NCBI GenBank assembly: GCA_902573755.1
Contig: CACGLD010000001.1
Span: forward strand, 62,001 to 126,000
Length of the DNA stretch: 64,000 bases
Reading direction: 5' to 3'
Source of the DNA: an uncultured Pelagibacteraceae bacterium
GTDB taxonomy: Bacteria > Pseudomonadota > Alphaproteobacteria > Pelagibacterales > Pelagibacteraceae
Shown here one piece after another: positions 60,616 through 64,000 of this stretch. The number at the start of each line of letters is the position of its first letter. Positions within the stretch are counted from its first letter, which is position 1. The translations under genes were made by a program, and so were the position numbers. The notes beneath the pieces were generated by a model. It searched no databases, had not been told where the DNA came from, and saw only the letters and a program-made list of their open reading frames with translations.

Positions 60616-61626
60616 TTAAAGTGCTTTTTTGATTTTTTTTGCAGCATCACTTGAAACCCATTTACTCCAAACACTTTCTTGTGTTTTTAGGAATTCAATT
60701 GCAGCATCAGCACCTTCAGCTTGGTTTTCACCCATCCAAACTAACATACCGTTCATAACTGGGCCTGGATACGTTCTTTTCTTAAAGTATTCCATACCAG
60801 CGTTTCCAGCTGTTTTTTTGAAATTATCAGTTACGATTGTGTAAACTTCAGATTTTGTCCATGAAGTTTTTTTAGGGTTAGCACATTCTTGCTCTGGTAA
60901 AACAATACAACCATCCCAGTTGTCTTTACCACCCCATTCACCCATATCCACAGCTCTCATATCATATTTACCAATAATAGCTGTTGGTGACCAATAATAA
61001 CCAAACCAGTTTTCTCCTCGCTCAGCAGCTTTAGCAATTGATCCGTCAAGTCCTGCAGCAGAACCTGTTTCAACAATAGCCCAACCTTTAGCTTCCATGT
61101 CCCAAGCTCTAAAATGGTTTCTGTTACTTAATTCACAGTTCCAACCTGGAGGACAAATGTGGAAACCACCTTTTGATGGATCCTCTGGGTGAGGAAACAA
61201 ATCCGGTCTTGCTAAAATAGCTTCAGCAGTTGTTAACTCAGGATGTTTTTTAAGTGTGTGAGGTAATACCCACCAACCTTCACCCAAACCAGTAATTGGC
61301 GCTTTATTAAGTGAGTGCATTTTTCCTTCATCAACAGCTTTATTCAAAGCGATGATAGCAGCGTTAGCCCAAAACTCAGGAGCAACATCTGGCTCACCTT
61401 TTTCTTGCATAGATGTAAACGTAGGCATTGTAGCACCAGGTACTAATTCTACTGAACATCCATAACCTTCTTCTAATATGATCTTATCAACCTCAGCCAT
61501 AAAGTTTGCTGAAGCCCAGTTCATATTAGCAATCGTTATATTTCCACAAGCTGCATTTGCAACACTTCCAAAAGAAGTAAGACCAAACACAACAGCTAGT
61601 GAAAGAAGTATTCTTTTAATCTTCAT
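60616..61626 (-). CDS. ProX-like osmolyte-binding protein
   Basis: A 336-aa periplasmic substrate-binding protein. The signal peptide (MKIKRILLSLAVVFGLTSFGSVANA) is cleaved before ACGNITIANMNWASANF. A GGGAGAA Shine-Dalgarno precedes the ATG at 61626; a start 8 codons earlier is possible but has no such site. Tryptophans (NMNWASAN, GEGWWVLPH, ENWFGYYWSPT, LVWMGENQ) are placed as in betaine-type binding proteins, which enclose trimethylammonium groups. A cysteine-bounded insert (HICPPGWNCELSNR) and DGCIVLPEQECANP suggest disulfides. Ligand unknown; the demethylase/MetF genes behind it imply a methylated compound. Confidence 0.85.
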   Translation of the reverse strand: MKIKRILLSLAVVFGLTSFGSVANAACGNITIANMNWASANFMAEVDKIILEEGYGCSVELVPGATMPTFTSMQEKGEPDVAPEFWANAAIIALNKAVDEGKMHSLNKAPITGLGEGWWVLPHTLKKHPELTTAEAILARPDLFPHPEDPSKGGFHICPPGWNCELSNRNHFRAWDMEAKGWAIVETGSAAGLDGSIAKAAERGENWFGYYWSPTAIIGKYDMRAVDMGEWGGKDNWDGCIVLPEQECANPKKTSWTKSEVYTIVTDNFKKTAGNAGMEYFKKRTYPGPVMNGMLVWMGENQAEGADAAIEFLKTQESVWSKWVSSDAAKKIKKAL

Positions 61627-61670
61627 TATTTCTCCCAACATTTGATTCATTTAAAAGTTAAATTGAACAT

Positions 61671-61681
61671 ATCGAGGCTTA
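61671..61681 (-). promoter_or_regulatory. 11-base element, copy facing proX-like gene
   Basis: On the - strand this copy reads TAAGCCTCGAT, 45 bases before the binding-protein ATG at 61626. The identical 11 bases occur on the + strand at 61855-61865 facing the Rieske gene. Both copies are preceded by an AT-rich -10-like stretch (ATTA / GATAAT). Confidence 0.5.
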
Positions 61682-61854
61682 TAATGCAAATTTAATTCAA
61701 CTATTGGTTGCAGTAAAATTGTCTTTAACTGGCCTAAATTTTTGTTTAGGGTTTTACCATGACTTTTTCTGCAAATTTTTTTTTCAAAGAATTTGTTTAT
61801 ATTTTAAATTGCAAAACTGTTTTTCAACAAATCATAATTAGAGAAAGATAATTT

Positions 61855-61865
61855 TAAGCCTCGAT
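61855..61865 (+). promoter_or_regulatory. 11-base element, copy facing the Rieske gene
   Basis: TAAGCCTCGAT on the + strand, 33 bases before the ATG at 61898. It is the exact counterpart of the - strand copy at 61671-61681. A -10-like GATAAT (61847-61852) lies just upstream. Confidence 0.5.
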
Positions 61866-61897
61866 TAATTTTTTAATTAATTAAAAAAAGGAGGTTT
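61856..61897 (+). promoter_or_regulatory. Possible ribosome-site hairpin before the Rieske gene
   Basis: AAGCCTC (61856-61862) can pair with GAGGTTT (61891-61897), one G-U pair included, so the Shine-Dalgarno AGGAGG would be buried. The loop itself has the self-complementary ATTAATT and AATTAAT. The arrangement resembles a translational switch, but the aptamer, if any, is not recognised. The rest of the gap 61627-61854 shows no other feature that I can support. Confidence 0.45.
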
Positions 61898-63085
61898 ATG
61901 AATTTAAATAAAAAATTATCAGACATCTTAGATCCCAATAAAATAGAAGTTGTTAAAAATCCTATAGAGAAAGCTCATGGATTACCTAATGAATGCTATT
62001 TGAATAATGATTATTTAGAGTTTGAGAAAGAAAAAATATTTAAAAATAATTGGACGATGATTGGGGTTGCAAGTTCTGTACCAAATCCAGGCGATGCAAA
62101 ACCTTTTAATCTTTTAGGAATACCAATACTAATAGTTAGAAACAAAGAGAATGAAGTAAAAGTTTTTCACAATGTTTGTAGTCATAGAGGTTTCAAATTA
62201 GTTGATCAGGAATGTAAATTAAAAAATGTAATAAGATGCCCCTATCATTCCTGGTCCTATGATTTTAATGGAAAATTAACTGTTACTCCACACATAGGAG
62301 GACTAGGAAAAAATGAGGTTGAAGGGTTCGATAAAAACAAGAGTAACTTAAAAGAAATTAAATCAAATATTTGGATGGATTTAATTTTTATTAATATTAA
62401 TTCTAATGCAAAACCATTTGAAGATTTTATTAAACCTCTAGAGGATAGATGGTCTAAGTTTATTTCTAAAAAAGATCAAAAATTAATAAGACATTCGACT
62501 GATAACGGATATTTTAATATGACTGTAAATAGTAATTGGAAATTTGCAATTGAGAATTATTGTGAAAGCTATCATTTGCCATGGATACATCCAGAACTAA
62601 ATAAAGTTTCAAATATTTCGGATCACTATCATATTGAAGATGAGAATTTTAATTTTTCAGGACAAGGAAGTAATAAATATTCACAACAGTTTGATGGAAA
62701 TATTAAATTTAAATGCTTTCCTAACTGGCCAACTGAACTTTCTGAAAAATCTGAATATGTATCATTATATCCAAACGTAATGTTAGGAATACATATTGAT
62801 CATTTCTATGCATTTTGGTTAGAGCCAATTTCTAACAATCAAACTAAAGAACATTTTGAATTATATTATGTTGGAGACGAAAGTGCCTCCAGTGATGAGT
62901 TTAAAGATATAAGAGAAAAAAATTTTGCATTTTGGCAAGAAGTTATGAATGAAGATGTAACTGCAATAGAAGGAATGCAAAACGGGCGAAATTCCCCAGC
63001 TTACAATGGTGGGAATTTTTCACCTGTAATGGATACTCCTACTTTGATGTTTCATAAGTGGGTTGCAACCAACTTAACAAAATGA
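61898..63085 (+). CDS. Rieske non-heme iron oxygenase, alpha subunit
   Basis: A 395-aa ring-hydroxylating-type oxygenase. The Rieske [2Fe-2S] ligands are C94, H96, C114 and H117 (CSHRG and CPYHSW). The mononuclear iron site is ENYCESYHLPWIHPE with N220, E223, H226 and H231. An Asp or Glu ligand is near NEDVTAIEGMQ. The bridging residue is Glu (E223), a feature that I recall in Rieske enzymes acting on quaternary ammonium compounds such as carnitine or glycine betaine. The gene precedes a betaine-homocysteine methyltransferase gene by 11 bases. The reductase partner is not in the window. Confidence 0.85.
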   Translation: MNLNKKLSDILDPNKIEVVKNPIEKAHGLPNECYLNNDYLEFEKEKIFKNNWTMIGVASSVPNPGDAKPFNLLGIPILIVRNKENEVKVFHNVCSHRGFKLVDQECKLKNVIRCPYHSWSYDFNGKLTVTPHIGGLGKNEVEGFDKNKSNLKEIKSNIWMDLIFININSNAKPFEDFIKPLEDRWSKFISKKDQKLIRHSTDNGYFNMTVNSNWKFAIENYCESYHLPWIHPELNKVSNISDHYHIEDENFNFSGQGSNKYSQQFDGNIKFKCFPNWPTELSEKSEYVSLYPNVMLGIHIDHFYAFWLEPISNNQTKEHFELYYVGDESASSDEFKDIREKNFAFWQEVMNEDVTAIEGMQNGRNSPAYNGGNFSPVMDTPTLMFHKWVATNLTK

Positions 63086-63096
63086 GAGGGTAAATT

Positions 63097-64000
63097 ATGA
63101 AAAAAGATCTAATTACAAGATTAAATGAAGGTCCAATAATGTGTGCAGAAGGCTATCTTTTTGCAATGGAAAGAAGAGGTTATCTTTCAGCAGGTCCATT
63201 TGTTCCAGAAGTGGTTTTAGAACATCCAGAGGTAGTAACTCAATTACATCGAGAATTTATTAGAGCTGGTTCAGATGTTGTTCAGGCATTTACTTATTAT
63301 GGTCATAGAGAAAAGTTGAGAATAATTGGCAAAGAACACTTGTTAGAACCAATGCAAAAAGGTGCTCTTAAAATTGCAAAAGATGCTGCAGCTGAGTTTA
63401 AAGATTTAGATCTTATGGTTTGTGGAGATGTGGCAAACACCAATGTATTTGATCCAGGTGATGCCAATACTCATAAACAGTGTCAACAAATGTATGAAGA
63501 ACAAGTAGCTTGGGCAAAAGAAGCTGGTGTTGATTTTGTTATTGCTGAAACAATAAGTTGGACTGACGAAATGAAAATTGCATTAAAAGCAATTAAAGAT
63601 GCTGGACTTATTGCAGTTTGTAATTTTGCAATCCCTAGAGGGGATAAAACTAGAGAAGGTCATAGTGCTGAGGATGCATGTAAGATGATGGAAGATCTAG
63701 GCGCTGATGTAGTTGGTTTAAATTGTTATAGAGGACCAGAGATGACAATGAAACTTTTAAAAAAAGTTAGAGACAAAGTTTCATGTCATGTATCAGGGCT
63801 TCCAGTTCCTTACAGAACTACAGAGGAAGAACCTGGTTTCTTGAATATCACAGATCATGGATGTGACTGTATTCCAGGTGGAAATGCATTCCCAGTTGCT
63901 TTAGATAATTTATTTTGTAACAGATTTGAAATGGCCGAGTTTGCAAAAGATTGTGTAAAAAATAAAATAAATTTTATTGGTATTTGTTGTGGAGCTGAAG
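63097..64000 (+). CDS. bhmT: Betaine-homocysteine S-methyltransferase-like protein, 5' part
   Basis: A frame that is open from ATG 63097 to the end of the window (301 codons seen). It begins MKKDLITRLNEGPIMCAEGY, and carries PEVVLEHPEVVTQLHREFI, QAFTYYGHREKL and ADVVGLNCYRGPE. It ends GICCGAE. The single Cys in GLNCYRGP and the Cys pair in ICCG are the zinc ligands of this family. It would transfer a methyl group from glycine betaine (or another donor) to homocysteine. It lies 11 bases after the Rieske gene with the Shine-Dalgarno GAGGG, so both are one operon. The C-terminus is cut off. Confidence 0.88.
   Translation, partial: MKKDLITRLNEGPIMCAEGYLFAMERRGYLSAGPFVPEVVLEHPEVVTQLHREFIRAGSDVVQAFTYYGHREKLRIIGKEHLLEPMQKGALKIAKDAAAEFKDLDLMVCGDVANTNVFDPGDANTHKQCQQMYEEQVAWAKEAGVDFVIAETISWTDEMKIALKAIKDAGLIAVCNFAIPRGDKTREGHSAEDACKMMEDLGADVVGLNCYRGPEMTMKLLKKVRDKVSCHVSGLPVPYRTTEEEPGFLNITDHGCDCIPGGNAFPVALDNLFCNRFEMAEFAKDCVKNKINFIGICCGAE

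Noticed and set aside
61627..61897. Known SAM-II, SAM-V or glycine riboswitch in the divergent gap
   Set aside because: I looked for the conserved cores by eye and could not match them. Only a hairpin over the Shine-Dalgarno is visible, so no class is assigned.
1..64000. CRISPR arrays, prophage, insertion sequences or direct long repeats
   Set aside because: No repeat-spacer pattern, integrase, transposase or long duplicated stretch is seen.

Overview
The window looks like a piece of a streamlined marine alphaproteobacterium of the SAR11 / Candidatus Pelagibacter type. The evidence is a very low G+C content (roughly 30% by eye), genes packed a few bases apart or overlapping by 1 to 13 bases on both strands, almost no non-coding DNA, and a gene set dominated by methylated-amine and one-carbon metabolism. 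I see no rRNA, tRNA, phage, insertion sequence or CRISPR array.

Layout. (1) 1-15.1 kb is mixed housekeeping: the end of a polyamine-type ABC permease, a two-domain beta-oxidation enzyme, a cyclophilin paired with a secreted HExxH protein, ureohydrolase plus aldehyde dehydrogenase, ArgE, CsaA, a LysE exporter, aconitase, a YfgM/BamB-like pair, a cupin, ZapE and YjbQ. (2) 15.1-27.5 kb (- strand) is a nitrogen and methylamine block. It holds a SoxB-like oxidoreductase, glutamine synthetase III, the three-gene N-methylglutamate synthase (mgsABC, also called glxBCD), an unknown basic protein, an ammonium transporter followed by two small membrane proteins, gamma-glutamylmethylamide synthetase (gmaS), a PLP ammonia-lyase and a photolyase. 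(3) 27.6-39.4 kb is a trimethylamine N-oxide block: a MarR-like regulator, TMAO demethylase (tdm), a TMAO-type ABC transporter (tmoX, tmoW, tmoV) interrupted by two unknown genes, glpK, a gpsA-like gene and trimethylamine monooxygenase (tmm). (4) 39.4-48.3 kb holds an iron alcohol dehydrogenase, an amidotransferase, formate-THF ligase and a complete heterotetrameric sarcosine oxidase / N-methylglutamate dehydrogenase operon. (5) 48.3-57.5 kb holds mixed genes, including purEK, cspA and an unknown cluster (dipeptidase, 553-aa protein, DUF3726-like protein, 55-aa zinc-knuckle protein). (6) 57.5-64 kb is a second C1 locus: a DmdA-like demethylase, a MetF-like reductase and a ProW/ProX-type osmolyte transporter without an ATPase gene. 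Divergent from these are a Rieske oxygenase and the start of a betaine-homocysteine methyltransferase.

How the genes fit together. TMA is oxidised by Tmm to TMAO, or TMAO is imported by TmoXWV. Tdm cleaves TMAO to dimethylamine and formaldehyde. Monomethylamine enters through GmaS, MgsABC and the SoxBDAG-type dehydrogenase, releasing glutamate and methylene-THF. Fhs, run in reverse, can turn the C1 units into ATP and formate. The step from dimethylamine to monomethylamine is not encoded here. The least described part is the DmdA-like / MetF-like / ProWX cassette, with a shared 11-base element facing both ways in the divergent promoter region.
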